Positions 10,248 to 19,067 of a stretch of DNA of 64,000 nucleotides are shown piece by piece. The notes under the pieces are model-generated. The model searched no databases, was not told where the DNA came from, and worked only from the letters and a program-made list of their open reading frames with translations. The stretch lies in NCBI RefSeq assembly GCF_024055795.1, contig NZ_JAMXMY010000007.1, positions 277,936-341,935 of the forward strand, given 5' to 3'. This DNA is from Actinoallomurus purpureus. GTDB lineage: Bacteria > Actinomycetota > Actinomycetes > Streptosporangiales > Streptosporangiaceae. Numbering within the stretch: position 1 is the first letter of the stretch; each line of letters begins with the position of its first letter. The position numbers and the translations under genes were made by a program.

Positions 10248-11573
10248 TCAGCTGCCCGAAGCCTTCTTCGCGTCGGAGACGGCCTTGCTCCAGCCGGAGC
10301 CGGGCGAGAGCTTGCCCTGGGCGATCGCGCGCAGGTCCGCCTCGACGGCCTGCCTGACCTCCTGGTTGTCCGCGCCGAGGTACACCGGCTTGAGGTTGAT
10401 CGCGGCCGGAGCGTAGATCTGGCCGACGGGCGCGTTGTTGAAGTACGGGTTGGCGAACGCCTTGACCGCCGGGTCGTTCAGCGCCTGCGGTGAGGACGGC
10501 AGGTTGTTGGCCGCCTTGAACGCGGCGACCTGCCCCTGCGCGCTGGTCAGGAACTGCACCAGCTCGGCGGCCTCCTTCGGGTGTTTGCTCTGCGTGGGCA
10601 CCGCCAGCCAGGAGCCGCCCCAGCTGCCGCCGCCGCCCGGCACACCGGCGACGTCCCACTTGCCCTGCTGCTCGTCACCGCCGAACTGCTTGATGAGGCC
10701 GAGCATCCACGCCGGGCAGGGCGCGGTGGCGAACGCGTCCTTCTTCAGCGCCTGGCTCCACGGGTCGGACAGGAACTGCACGCCGTTGGCGAGTCCGGCC
10801 TGGGACATCTTCACGGTCTCGTCGAACGCCGTCTTGACGGCCGGGTTCGACTCCATGACGAACTTGTTGCCCTGGTCGAAGTACGTCTGGTTGGAGCCCT
10901 TGCCGGCCTCCTGCATGAGGATCGTGTTGTAGTACGTCTCGGGGCTGTCGATGAACTTGGTCTTGCCCCCGACCTTCGACGTGAACTGCTGACCCACCTT
11001 GATGAAGTCGTCCCAGGTGGGCCACAGCTTGGTGACCGCGTCGCGGTCCGAGGCGAGGCCGGCCTTCTTGAACAGGTCCTTGCGGTAGCACAGCGCCATG
11101 CTGCCGACGTCCGTGCCGAGGCCGATCAGCTTGGAACCGTCCGGGCTCATGCCGCCCTGCCACTTCCACGGCAGGAAGTTGTTCTGCAGCGACGCCGCGC
11201 CGTACTGCTTGAGGTCGGCGAACTTGTCGGGCTGGGCCTTGAACTTGACCATGATGCCCTCTTCGATCGCCACCACGTCGCCGGCACCGGCGCCGGCCGC
11301 GATCCACTGCTGGAGCCGCGGCAGGTAGTCGTCGAGCTTCGGGACGTTGCGTTCGGTCACCTTGATGTTCGGGTGCTGGGCCATGAACTGCTTGTAAAGG
11401 TCCTGGTAGCCGAAGGTGCCGAAGTCGTCGACCGTCAGGGTGATCTTCTCGTTCGAGCTGTTCGAATCGCTCGTCTTGCCGTCGTCCCCCGAGCACGCCG
11501 TCGCCGCCGCGAGCGCGGCGGACAGCACGATCGCCAGGGCACCAATTCGCCCGCGATGCATGTTGACCCTCAT
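10248..11573 (-). CDS. cebE: Cello-oligosaccharide-binding lipoprotein CebE
   Basis: The 441-residue solute-binding protein has an N-terminal lipoprotein signal peptide: basic MRVNMHRGR, a hydrophobic stretch IGALAIVLSAALAAA and lipobox ATAC, with the lipidated Cys near residue 27. A Ser/Asn/Asp-rich linker follows. The mature part has the bacterial extracellular family 1 fold, with Trp-rich sugar-binding segments (FLPWKWQGG, GGGGSWGGSW). ATG 11573 is used; an internal ATG four codons later is possible. It is the first gene of the cebEFG-bglC-cebR operon and lies 69 bp downstream of the CebR box. Substrate assignment to cellobiose/cellotriose comes from operator and gene order. Confidence 0.9.
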   Translation of the reverse strand: MRVNMHRGRIGALAIVLSAALAAATACSGDDGKTSDSNSSNEKITLTVDDFGTFGYQDLYKQFMAQHPNIKVTERNVPKLDDYLPRLQQWIAAGAGAGDVVAIEEGIMVKFKAQPDKFADLKQYGAASLQNNFLPWKWQGGMSPDGSKLIGLGTDVGSMALCYRKDLFKKAGLASDRDAVTKLWPTWDDFIKVGQQFTSKVGGKTKFIDSPETYYNTILMQEAGKGSNQTYFDQGNKFVMESNPAVKTAFDETVKMSQAGLANGVQFLSDPWSQALKKDAFATAPCPAWMLGLIKQFGGDEQQGKWDVAGVPGGGGSWGGSWLAVPTQSKHPKEAAELVQFLTSAQGQVAAFKAANNLPSSPQALNDPAVKAFANPYFNNAPVGQIYAPAAINLKPVYLGADNQEVRQAVEADLRAIAQGKLSPGSGWSKAVSDAKKASGS

Positions 11574-11641
11574 GACGGACCCCTCTCAGGTCGTCTCCAT
11601 AGGCGGGGTTTTGCCGGAACCCTTGGTGAGCCCGGTTTGCG

Positions 11642-11657
11642 GTGGGAGCGCTCCCAC
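11642..11657. promoter_or_regulatory. CebR operator
   Basis: GTGGGAGCGCTCCCAC is a perfect 16-bp palindrome that contains the 14-bp CebR consensus TGGGAGCGCTCCCA known from Streptomyces. It lies 69 bp upstream of the cebE start codon, where a bound LacI-type repressor would block the cebEFG-bglC-cebR transcript. Confidence 0.9.
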
Positions 11658-11804
11658 GAGGGAATCCGGGAGGCGCAGGGGGTGTCAATAGCCCGCAACA
11701 CATTCGTTACGCGGCCGTCACGCCGCCTTCTCCCACGACGACACGGTCCGCCCGTCGCGGGCCGCCTGACGCCTCGCGGCCCGCACCCGTGACAACCTCG
11801 GAGG

Positions 11805-12221
11805 ATGAGGCTTCCGGAGCAGATCACGCGCGCCCGCTTCGCGTCCGCGCGCGCCGTGCGCCTGGCGACCGTGGACGAGACCGGGCGTCCACATCTGGTC
11901 GTCGTGACGTTCGCGGTCGACGGCGACCGGATCTACTCGGCCGTCGACGCCAAGCCGAAGCGCACCCGGGATCTCAAGCGGCTGCGCAACATCCAGGCCG
12001 ACCCTCGCGTCGCCGTGCTGGCCGACCACTACGAGGACGAGTGGTCCCGCCTGTGGTGGGTCCGCGCCGACGCCACCGCCGAGATCATCGAGGATCCGGA
12101 GGCGATGGCGGCGCCGATCGGCCTGCTCCGCGAGCGCTACCGCCAGTACCGCGCCCATCCCCCCGACGGCCCCGTCATCGCCATGACCGTCCACCGCTGG
12201 TCCGGCTGGTCCGCCTCCTGA
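11805..12221 (+). CDS. PPOX-class F420-dependent oxidoreductase
   Basis: The 138-residue single-domain flavin/deazaflavin split-barrel protein has RFASARAVRLATVDETGRPH (residues about 11-30), a typical first strand pair, and DAKPKRTRDLKRLRNIQADP with the basic residues that bind the F420 phosphate. WSRLWWVRADATAEI forms the core strands. It resembles the actinobacterial TIGR03668 subfamily. The cofactor is inferred from the family. It is monocistronic and divergent from the ceb operon, with which it shares the 230-bp region holding the CebR box. Confidence 0.85.
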   Translation: MRLPEQITRARFASARAVRLATVDETGRPHLVVVTFAVDGDRIYSAVDAKPKRTRDLKRLRNIQADPRVAVLADHYEDEWSRLWWVRADATAEIIEDPEAMAAPIGLLRERYRQYRAHPPDGPVIAMTVHRWSGWSAS

Positions 12222-12423
12222 TCGCCGCAATGCGGCGGAAATCGCGTTAAACGCCGGAATTCCAACTCCGTTCCCGGAATTTGCGGCCCCCATAATCGGC
12301 CTTTACTCCGGTCGATTAGTCAATTATTTAAAGTGATCTCCCGTGGGCCGCAGCGGCGACATCGAGCGAAAGCATCGCATCACCGCGACCGAAACGCATT
12401 CCATGCCGCACATAGGAGGACAC

Positions 12424-12960
12424 ATGCATCGCATTGGATACGCAACAGGTGGCGCGATCGCTCTGGCGATCGCCGCCCTGCCGCAAGCGGCGAACGCGGC
12501 GGACACGACCGTGACCTTCGGCGTGACCGCCGGAACACTCACGATCTCGGCACCGACGGCCGTCTCCCTGGGCAACGGCGCGCCCGGCGGAACCATCACC
12601 GGGAGCTTCAGCGGAGGTGGCGTCACCGGTGTCACCGTCACCGACGCACGCGGCCTCAATCCCGCACCGTGGACGGCCACGGTGTCCTCCACGGATTTCT
12701 CCCCCACCGCCGGTACGGGCGCAATTCCCGCCGCGGATGTGAATTACACCCCGAACACGGCCACGTTTACCGGTGACGGGACGTTCACCGCGGGAACGGC
12801 GGGTCCGCTGAGCTCGGGTGGTTTCACCGCCTACAGCCACACCGGCGGAACCGGGGGCAACACCGCCAACTGGATTCCCACCCTGCTGGTCAACGTGCCC
12901 GTCACCGCCCACGTCACCACCTACACCGGAATCGTGACCCACTCGGTGGTCGCGAGTTGA
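12424..12960 (+). CDS. Secreted WxL-like beta-sandwich protein, copy 1
   Basis: The protein has 178 residues from ATG 12424, preceded by TAGGAGGA; an upstream in-frame ATG at 12343 would bury the signal peptide. MHRIGYATGGAIALAIAALP plus QAANA is a Sec signal peptide. The mature protein is rich in Thr, Gly, Ser and Val. It ends with W-x-P-T-L-x-V-x-V-P followed by Y-T-G-I-V-T-H-S-V-V. This parallels the C-terminus of WxL cell-surface domains (YTxxLTWTL) without the second WxL. It shares SLGNGAPGGTI and the terminal motif with the proteins at 15617 and 17245. Its stop overlaps the TTG start of the DUF916-like gene, so the two should be made together. Confidence 0.7.
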   Translation: MHRIGYATGGAIALAIAALPQAANAADTTVTFGVTAGTLTISAPTAVSLGNGAPGGTITGSFSGGGVTGVTVTDARGLNPAPWTATVSSTDFSPTAGTGAIPAADVNYTPNTATFTGDGTFTAGTAGPLSSGGFTAYSHTGGTGGNTANWIPTLLVNVPVTAHVTTYTGIVTHSVVAS

Positions 12961-13946
12961 TCCGACTTGCCGCCGTGACGCTGCTGACCGCGCTGTCCCA
13001 GAGCACGGTCAGCATGGCGCCCCAGGCAGGCGCGGTCGCGGGCGGGAAGGGCACCGGCGGCTTCGGCATCCGGCTGGCCGAGGCGCCCGTGGCCCGGCGC
13101 CACGACCCGCGCGCGCGTACCGGCATCGTCGACCATCTCGCCCCCGGCACCACCATCAAGCGACGGGTGGAGCTCTCCAGCACCTTCCGGAAGGCACTGC
13201 ACGTCCAGTTGTACGCCGCAGCCGCCACGATCGCGCACCACCGGTTCACGATCACCCCCGATCGCACCCCGAACGAGCTGACGACCTGGACCTCGCTCGA
13301 CCAGCCCGCGGTCACCTTGTCGGCGTTCGGCAAGAAGACCGCGCGTGTCACGATCCGGGTACCGGCGACGGCATCACAGGGCGAGCGGTACGGCGTGATC
13401 TGGGCGCAGGTCACGGCCCGGCCCGATGCCAAGCACAACGTCGGGGTCACCAACCGGGTGGGGATCCCCATCTACCTCGACATCGGCCCGGGCGGCGAGC
13501 CGCCGTCGGACCTGCGGATCGAGAAGCTGACCCCGGCCCGCGCCGAGGACGGCCGGCCGCGACTCGTCGCCCAGGTCCACAACACCGGGGGCCGTGCGCT
13601 CGACGTGAGCGGGACGCTCTGGCTGTCCGACGGCCCCGGCGGCCTGAGGGCCGGCCCGTACGCCGCCACGCTCGGCGTCACGCTGCCTCCCGGAGACACC
13701 GCACCGGTGATGGTGGTGCTGGACAGGCGGATGCCGAACGGCCCGTGGAAGGCACGGCTGACGCTCCGGAGCGGCATGGTCAGCCGGACGGTATCGGCCA
13801 CCGTCTCGTTCCCGGATAAGGGCACCGGCACGGCGATCGCCCTGACCTCGAACTCCGCGTACACGGTCCCGGCGCTGGCCGGCCTCGTCATCGTGGTGGG
13901 CGGCGTGCCGCTGTTCCTGCTTCGCCGGCGGTCAAGGACGAGGTGA
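12957..13946 (+). CDS. DUF916/WxLIP-like membrane-anchored surface protein, copy 1
   Basis: The 329-residue protein starts at TTG inside the TTGA overlap with the upstream stop. The N-terminus is a weak signal peptide. One beta-sandwich (about 35-175) has APGTTIKRRVELSSTFRKAL and VTIRVPATASQGERYGVIWA, matching the pattern of WxL-interacting proteins. A second Ig-like domain (about 190-290) follows. A membrane helix (VPALAGLVIVVGGVPLFLL) and basic RRRSRTR end the chain, leaving it anchored with its domains outside. The protein at 17798 is a clear paralogue; both carry YLD[IV]GPGGEPPSD. It probably binds the WxL-like partner at the envelope. The family link is by pattern only. Confidence 0.65.
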   Translation: MIRLAAVTLLTALSQSTVSMAPQAGAVAGGKGTGGFGIRLAEAPVARRHDPRARTGIVDHLAPGTTIKRRVELSSTFRKALHVQLYAAAATIAHHRFTITPDRTPNELTTWTSLDQPAVTLSAFGKKTARVTIRVPATASQGERYGVIWAQVTARPDAKHNVGVTNRVGIPIYLDIGPGGEPPSDLRIEKLTPARAEDGRPRLVAQVHNTGGRALDVSGTLWLSDGPGGLRAGPYAATLGVTLPPGDTAPVMVVLDRRMPNGPWKARLTLRSGMVSRTVSATVSFPDKGTGTAIALTSNSAYTVPALAGLVIVVGGVPLFLLRRRSRTR

Positions 13947-13999
13947 CGCCACCTGCTCTCCGGCAGGGCGGGCCACGGTCGGGCCGGACGTGAGCGCCA

Positions 14000-14046
14000 G
14001 GCCGGCCGGCAGCCGCCGGAATCGCGCGAGCGGCTGCCGGCCGGCC
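14000..14046. terminator. Bidirectional terminator
   Basis: A perfect 17-bp inverted repeat (14000-14016 against 14030-14046, arms beginning GGCCGGCCGGCAGCCGC, 13-nt loop) sits in the 105-bp gap between two convergent genes. There is no T-run, as is usual for GC-rich actinomycete terminators. Confidence 0.75.
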
Positions 14047-14051
14047 CGTGT

Positions 14052-15236
14052 TCACAGGACCGCTTTGGCGATCTTGTCGACGTAGTCCTCGGTGAACCAG
14101 AGGTTGCTGTCGGGTCCGACCGTGATGTCGAGCGGTCCGGAGACGCTGGTCGGGACCGCGTACTCGCTGATCGTCCCCGAGGTGCTGACGCTGGCGAGGT
14201 TGTTCGCGGACTGCTCGACGAACCACAGGTTGTCGTCCGGGCCGGCGGTGATGCCCCACGGGAAGCTGTTCGGATCGCTCAGCGAGTACTCGGTGAACGA
14301 TCCGCCGGTGGTGACGGAACTGACCTTTCCGTTGCCGTCGGTGTACCACAGGTTCCCGTCCGAACCAGTGGTGATCCCGATCGGCATCGCGCCGCTGCTC
14401 GGGATGGTGTATTCGGTGACCGACCCGGACGTGGTGATCTGGCCGATCGCGCCGACCTGGGCCTCGGTGAACCACAAGGCGCCGTTCGGGCCCGAGGTGA
14501 TGCGCAACGGGTAGGCGCCGCTGGTCGGCAGGGAGTACTCGGTGAGGGTCCCGGAGGTCGTCAGCTTCGCGATCTTGTTGCCCTCGAGCTCGGTGAACCA
14601 CAGGTTGTCGTCCGGCCCGGCGGTGATGCCCCAGGGGTAGGCGCCGCTGGTCGGCACGGAGTACTCGGTGATCGTCCCGGAGGTCGTTATCTTCCCGATC
14701 TGGTTGGCGTTGGACTCGGTGAACCAGAGGGCGCCGTCCGAGCCGACGGTGATGTGGGTCGGCCCGGCATCGGCGGTGGGCAGTGAGTACTCGGTGAACA
14801 GACCGCCGGTGGTGAGCTTCCCGATCTTGTTCGCGTAGTTCTCGGTGAACCACAGGTTGCCGTCCGGGCCGCTGATGATGCCGACGGGCGTCGCCGGGCT
14901 GGTCGGTATGGATATCTCACTGATCGTTGGCGTCTTTCGAGCCTGGAGTGCCTTTGGGGGCTGGAAGGCCTTTGGAGGCTGGAAGGTCTTTTGAGTCTGC
15001 AGCGCCCTTAGAGCCTGCGCCGGCGCGCCGACGGCGACTCGCTGCGTGGGTGGGTAGTGACACCGGATGTTCCGGTGCTGGGGCATGCGCTTGAGCTTGA
15101 GGCACAGCTTCACGTACGGGGGCAGGACCCGCTGGCCCGGCGGAGTAGCGGACGCCGCAGGCATGAGTGCGGCTATCGCCAGCACCAGCGCCATGGCCGC
15201 GAACAGGTATCTGAATGGTCGAATGCGGTAACGCAT
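14052..15236 (-). CDS. Secreted Vgb-type seven-bladed beta-propeller
   Basis: The protein has 394 residues from ATG 15236, which follows GGAAGGGATGTC; an upstream in-frame extension is rejected because the signal peptide begins here (MRYRIRPFRYLFAAMALVLA, cleavage after ASA). Residues about 45-110 form a basic, Lys/Pro/Gln-rich linker with short repeats (QPPKAFQPPKALQARK). The rest is seven ~42-residue blades, each with GPDGNLWFTE-like and ITTSGTITEYSVPTS-like strands, as in virginiamycin B lyase and streptogramin-lyase-like proteins. Vgb linearises streptogramin B, but most relatives are of unknown function, and the catalytic His/Glu arrangement is not evident in these blades. Secretion also argues against a resistance role. 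Confidence 0.8.
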   Translation of the reverse strand: MRYRIRPFRYLFAAMALVLAIAALMPAASATPPGQRVLPPYVKLCLKLKRMPQHRNIRCHYPPTQRVAVGAPAQALRALQTQKTFQPPKAFQPPKALQARKTPTISEISIPTSPATPVGIISGPDGNLWFTENYANKIGKLTTGGLFTEYSLPTADAGPTHITVGSDGALWFTESNANQIGKITTSGTITEYSVPTSGAYPWGITAGPDDNLWFTELEGNKIAKLTTSGTLTEYSLPTSGAYPLRITSGPNGALWFTEAQVGAIGQITTSGSVTEYTIPSSGAMPIGITTGSDGNLWYTDGNGKVSSVTTGGSFTEYSLSDPNSFPWGITAGPDDNLWFVEQSANNLASVSTSGTISEYAVPTSVSGPLDITVGPDSNLWFTEDYVDKIAKAVL

Positions 15237-15616
15237 GACATCCCTTCCACCGAAGAGTTCGGAATAACGCGGATAGGCCGCCGGGATTCGATTGAACGAT
15301 GTGAAGGGCCGCGACGTTGGACCGCCGCGAATCGACTCGGCATCAGATGTACGCCCTGACGGCCCCGGCCCGAACAGCACTGCGAGTCCCGCCCGGCCCG
15401 ACGATCCAGATATCTCCCAATTCCGCCATGGCCTACATTCACGCCCGGTCATGAGTCGGTCAATTCAGCGGACCAGATCGACACAGAGCAGGAGGGTTTC
15501 CGCAGAAGAATTCCGCGTCGCCACACGCCACGAACCGTGGTGCCGAAAATGGACTTTCGACCGGTAATGTCGCCAGGCGATCTCACCGGGTATTCGCCGG
15601 ATCCCGGCGCGGGCCG
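15237..15616. other. Intergenic region upstream of the Vgb-like gene
   Basis: This 380-bp gap lies between the start of the propeller gene and the stop of the next minus-strand gene. It should contain the propeller promoter. I see the GGAAGGG ribosome-binding site at its left edge and no convincing gene, hairpin or operator. Confidence 0.4.
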
Positions 15617-16900
15617 TCAGGCGACCGAATGGGAGACCACGGCAGTGTAGGTGCCCGCGACGGCCGACGCCGGGACGGTGACGACGAGCGTCGGCGCCCA
15701 GCTCATGGTGCTGGTGCCCAGCGCCTTGAACGCCGAGAACGCGGTCACCGTCGTGGACAGCGGCACTCGCTGTGCCGCAGTGGTCTGGCCCGGGGTACGG
15801 AAGCTACCTCCGACCGAAGCGGTGGCCGGACCGGACCAGTACGCGATGTTGCCGTTCGTGATGGTCTCGGCCGTCGTGCCGCCACCGGTCGTGAGGTTCG
15901 TGGCCGACACGGTCGCCGTCCAGCCGACCGTCCCGAGCCGGCTGTCGGTCACGGTCACCGTGCCCATGGAGGCGCTGATCGTGCCGCCGGGAAGGGCGCT
16001 GCCCAGACTCGCCGTGCCGGGTACGGTGATCGTCAACGTGTTCGCGAGTGCCGCGGTCATCGACCGTCGCACCACGCGGGAGCCGTCGGCCGCGCAGGAA
16101 CGGTCGGGTCGCGCCCCGGCCCGGCCGCCTGGGATGAGGCGGGCCTCACCCGGGGACAGGGCGAACCGTCCGGCCTTCCGGAGATCAGCTGGCACCGGGC
16201 GGCGCCGCCGGGCGGGCAACGCCGGCCGACGGGCCGGAACCCGAACCGGCCGGTGTGCGACGGACGTTCGATCACGACGGTCCGGTTCCGCCGCTCGCGC
16301 GCCCCGGGCGGGCCGGCGGTGGAGCCTGGATGTCGCCGGTGGGATGGCGGACCGCCGGCGCCGTCCGGTATCTGAGGCGTGCCAGCGGGCCGGCGTGCCG
16401 TCGATCCGGCGCCGGACCTCTCGCGCACCAGCGGCCGAAGGACCGGGCCCGGCGCGTTCGCCCGGCCCGGGCAGGAGGAGATCGGATGCTGACCGACCGC
16501 CCGAGCGGCCCGGCACCGCCGGGCCGCCGGAGCCGGCCCGTGGCGTGGCCTCCGGCAGGTCGCTGGAAGGCGCCGGGTCGGGCGAGTCGCTCGCCGCGGG
16601 TTCCCGTGGTGTGACCGCCGGGTTCGCGGACGGCGACGACGTGCCGGTCCCGTCGGCGGCGGACGTCGGCGAGCCGGCGGCGGACCGAGCCGGCGTCACC
16701 GCCCCGCTCGTCCCCCCGGTCCGCGGCGACGCGGGCGTCGTCGGGGGACACCAGGCCGTCGCCGCCGGCGACCGCCAGGGCTGGAGCGTATGAGGGTGGT
16801 CTGGTCCCCGCACCGGGGAGGCGGCGGCCGGAGCGCCCGTGCCGAGAACCAGCGCGATCGAAACGATCAGCGATGGACCGCGTCCGTGGCTCTTCCTCAT
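15617..16900 (-). CDS. Secreted WxL-like protein with long low-complexity linker
   Basis: The 427-residue continuous frame has ATG 16900 after GGGGACCGGG. Residues 1-28 are a Sec signal peptide (SLIVSIALVLGTGAPAAAS). Residues about 30-150 are Pro/Ser/Thr/Ala-rich. Residues about 150-285 are unusually Arg-rich for an exported protein, so this part may be frameshifted or decaying. From about 290 the chain is a WxL-like beta domain (NTLTITVPGTASLGSALPGG) ending with W-A-P-T-L-V-V-T-V-P and Y-T-A-V-V-S-H-S-V-A. That domain is close to the proteins at 12424 and 17245. Unlike them it has no DUF916-like partner. The domain is real; the middle is doubtful. Confidence 0.5.
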   Translation of the reverse strand: MRKSHGRGPSLIVSIALVLGTGAPAAASPVRGPDHPHTLQPWRSPAATAWCPPTTPASPRTGGTSGAVTPARSAAGSPTSAADGTGTSSPSANPAVTPREPAASDSPDPAPSSDLPEATPRAGSGGPAVPGRSGGRSASDLLLPGPGERAGPGPSAAGAREVRRRIDGTPARWHASDTGRRRRSAIPPATSRLHRRPARGARAAEPDRRDRTSVAHRPVRVPARRPALPARRRRPVPADLRKAGRFALSPGEARLIPGGRAGARPDRSCAADGSRVVRRSMTAALANTLTITVPGTASLGSALPGGTISASMGTVTVTDSRLGTVGWTATVSATNLTTGGGTTAETITNGNIAYWSGPATASVGGSFRTPGQTTAAQRVPLSTTVTAFSAFKALGTSTMSWAPTLVVTVPASAVAGTYTAVVSHSVA

Positions 16901-17244
16901 CCCGGTCCCCGAAAGTTCGCATCAGCGCCGCATACATGCATCCGCCCGGCGGTGCACGAAGAAAATCAATGGCAGCTTAGCCCCCCAGACCGAACCGTGT
17001 TCTCCGATCGCTCCCGTGGACGGCAAATGCCGTTCAAAGAAGCAGTCGAACCTCGCATCAACCGCAGTTATCGGGCGACCGTTCCAAGCCGCAGCCGACG
17101 ACATACCACCCGCACCATCCGGAAGCCGATCAAATAATTACCTGACACTTACTCGGATGGTTTTCAAATTTCGACCACCGAGCAGGGTACGCTCGCGCAA
17201 GCGCCCGACCCCAGGCGGATTGTTTCGGCGGAGGAGATCGACAG
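16901..17244. other. Divergent intergenic region, comparatively AT-rich
   Basis: This 344-bp region lies between the divergent WxL-like genes. The part from about 17125 to 17180 (AATAATTACCTGACAC and TTTTCAAATTTCG) is much richer in A/T than its surroundings and probably holds promoter elements. GGCGGAGGAG at 17227-17236 is the ribosome-binding site for the TTG at 17245. No gene is seen. Confidence 0.4.
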
Positions 17245-17805
17245 TTGCCCAGAAACCGCCTCGGCATTCCGTCGGCGAGCGCCGCCGTGGTGGTCGCCAT
17301 GCTCGTCGCCCTGCCCTCTCACGCCGGCACCTGCACGTCGCCGACCGCGTGCCCCACCACGACGACCGCCGTGGTGACGGCGCCGGGCGGGCTGACCATC
17401 AGCGTGCCCGCTAGCCCGGTCAGCCTCGGGAGTGGCGCGCCGGGCACCCAGATCAGCAAACATCTCGGCTCTACCACGGTCACGGATCAGCGTGCCGTGC
17501 TCACCGCCACGTGGACGGCGAGCGCGTCGGCCACGAACTTCACCACCGGCGGCAACACCATCTCCAACAGCGCCGTCCTGTACTGGTCCGGCACCGCCAC
17601 CGCCACCACCGGAACCGGAACCTTCGTTCCCGGGCAGGCCAACGCGGCGGCCGCGCAGTCGCTGAATGTGTCCCGGACCGCGTTCAGCAAGACGATCGGA
17701 TCCGGTGACAACTCCGCCACCTGGAACCCCACCATCGTGGTCAACATCCCCGCCCTGGCGGGTTCGGGGACCTACACCGGTACGGTGAGCCAGTCCGTTG
17801 TCTGA
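17245..17805 (+). CDS. Secreted WxL-like beta-sandwich protein, copy 2
   Basis: The 186-residue protein is read from TTG 17245 after GGCGGAGGAG. The signal peptide runs to about residue 27 (SASAAVVVAMLVALPSHAG). Two Cys in GTCTSPTACP may form a disulfide at the mature N-terminus. The body carries LTISVPASPVSLGSGAPG. It ends with W-N-P-T-I-V-V-N-I-P and Y-T-G-T-V-S-Q-S-V-V, matching the proteins at 12424 and 15617. It overlaps the next gene by 8 nt. The role at the cell surface is inferred from the WxL resemblance only. Confidence 0.7.
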   Translation: MPRNRLGIPSASAAVVVAMLVALPSHAGTCTSPTACPTTTTAVVTAPGGLTISVPASPVSLGSGAPGTQISKHLGSTTVTDQRAVLTATWTASASATNFTTGGNTISNSAVLYWSGTATATTGTGTFVPGQANAAAAQSLNVSRTAFSKTIGSGDNSATWNPTIVVNIPALAGSGTYTGTVSQSVV

Positions 17806-18847
17806 AGCCCGGCGGCCCGCCTCGGCGACACTTCTCGTGCTCGCCCTTCACCTGTTCGGTGCCACACCGGCGACCGCGCATGCCGACGGGAGGCACGCGC
17901 GTCCTGGGGACGAGGGTGCCATCGGCATCAGCCTCGTCGGGACTCCGTCAGATCGGACGGACGATCCACGCGCGCGCGTCTTCATCGACGACCACGTCGA
18001 TCCCGGCACCACGCTCACCCGGCGCCTGCGGGTCGACAGCACCTCGCGAACGCCCCAGCATGTGACGCTCTACGCCGGCGCCGCCGGAATCAGCGGCCAC
18101 CGCTTCACCTTCGCACCGGGCGCCACCGGTAACGAGCTGACCTCATGGATCACGCTCGACCGTTCCCGGCTCGCCCTGAAGGCGCACGCCGGCGAATCGG
18201 TCGAGGCCACCATCGCCGTACCGCCATGGGCGACGAAAGGCGAGCGGTACGCCGTCATCTGGGCACAGGTGTCCTCCGTCGCGCGGAGCCGTAAGGCGAA
18301 CATCGCCCTGGTCAACCGGGTCGGGATACGCACGTATCTCGACGTCGGCCCGGGCGGCGAACCGCCGTCGGACTTCACGATCGGCGAGGTACGGCCGCAG
18401 CGAACCAGGGGCGGACAACGGACGGTCGTGGCGACCGTCTCCAACACCGGCCGGCGCGCCATCGACCTCGGTGGGCGGTTGTTCCTGTCCGCCGGCCCCG
18501 GTTCCCTGCGCACCGGCCCCCTCCCGGTCATCCGCGGCACGACACTGGCGCCCGGCGATCAGGGACAGATCACCGTGCCCCTGGGCCCGGACCTGCCGGA
18601 GGGCCCGTGGACGTTCCGCCTCACCCTGCGAAGCGGCCGGATCGAGCACACGGCGACCGGCGCTCTCACCTTCTCGAAGAAAGCCAGCGCGTCAGGCGTA
18701 TTGCCGTCATTCGTCACCTGCCTCCTGAGACCGGCCGGCACGCTCGCCGGATTCCTGACCGCCGCGCTGATCCTTCTTCTCGTCCGCCTGCGCCGTTTCC
18801 GCGCCGGTACACAAGTCCCCGGCCACCGGCCGTCTCGGACCAGGTGA
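17798..18847 (+). CDS. DUF916/WxLIP-like membrane-anchored surface protein, copy 2
   Basis: The 349-residue paralogue of the protein at 12957 also starts with TTG inside the preceding stop region (8-nt overlap). The signal peptide (SATLLVLALHLFGATPATA) is followed by a beta-sandwich with DPGTTLTRRLRVDSTSRTPQ and WATKGERYAVIWAQVS. YLDVGPGGEPPSDF leads into a second Ig-like domain. A C-terminal helix (TLAGFLTAALILLLVRL) anchors it, with a basic tail inside the cell. The repeated gene order (WxL-like then DUF916-like) and the repeated TTG coupling show that the pair was duplicated as a unit. Confidence 0.65.
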   Translation: MSEARRPASATLLVLALHLFGATPATAHADGRHARPGDEGAIGISLVGTPSDRTDDPRARVFIDDHVDPGTTLTRRLRVDSTSRTPQHVTLYAGAAGISGHRFTFAPGATGNELTSWITLDRSRLALKAHAGESVEATIAVPPWATKGERYAVIWAQVSSVARSRKANIALVNRVGIRTYLDVGPGGEPPSDFTIGEVRPQRTRGGQRTVVATVSNTGRRAIDLGGRLFLSAGPGSLRTGPLPVIRGTTLAPGDQGQITVPLGPDLPEGPWTFRLTLRSGRIEHTATGALTFSKKASASGVLPSFVTCLLRPAGTLAGFLTAALILLLVRLRRFRAGTQVPGHRPSRTR

Positions 18848-18970
18848 TCAACGGTGGTCACCCCGCATGCCGTTTCTCACGGAAGTGACGAATGCGCTCA
18901 CCCGTCGAGAAGTCAGCACGTAGCTCCATGGCCCCTCCGGGGAGAGCGAACTCCATCCGCAGACTATGGA

Positions 18971-19036
18971 GGCCATACCGTTGATCATCGAGGGTTTTCG
19001 CCTCTATCGGTGCGAAAACCCTCGCCGATCATGGCC
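18971..19036. terminator. Long imperfect hairpin between convergent genes
   Basis: The perfect core CGAGGGTTTTCGC (18989-19001) / GCGAAAACCCTCG (19012-19024) has a 10-nt loop. Outer segments TGATC/GATCA and GGCCAT/ATGGCC extend the pairing with small bulges to 18971 and 19036. It lies in the 220-bp gap between the convergent surface-protein and HAD genes and probably terminates both. Confidence 0.65.
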
Positions 19037-19067
19037 CCCTCGGCGCCTGCGGCTACGGCGCGGCGCG

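Noticed and set aside
14052..15000. CRISPR-like periodic repeats
   Set aside because: The ~126-bp periodicity is the coding repeat of beta-propeller blades, not short identical repeats with unique spacers.
14052..15236. Calling the propeller a streptogramin-resistance gene (vgb)
   Set aside because: The blade repeats match the fold, but the protein is secreted and the catalytic residues of virginiamycin B lyase are not evident.
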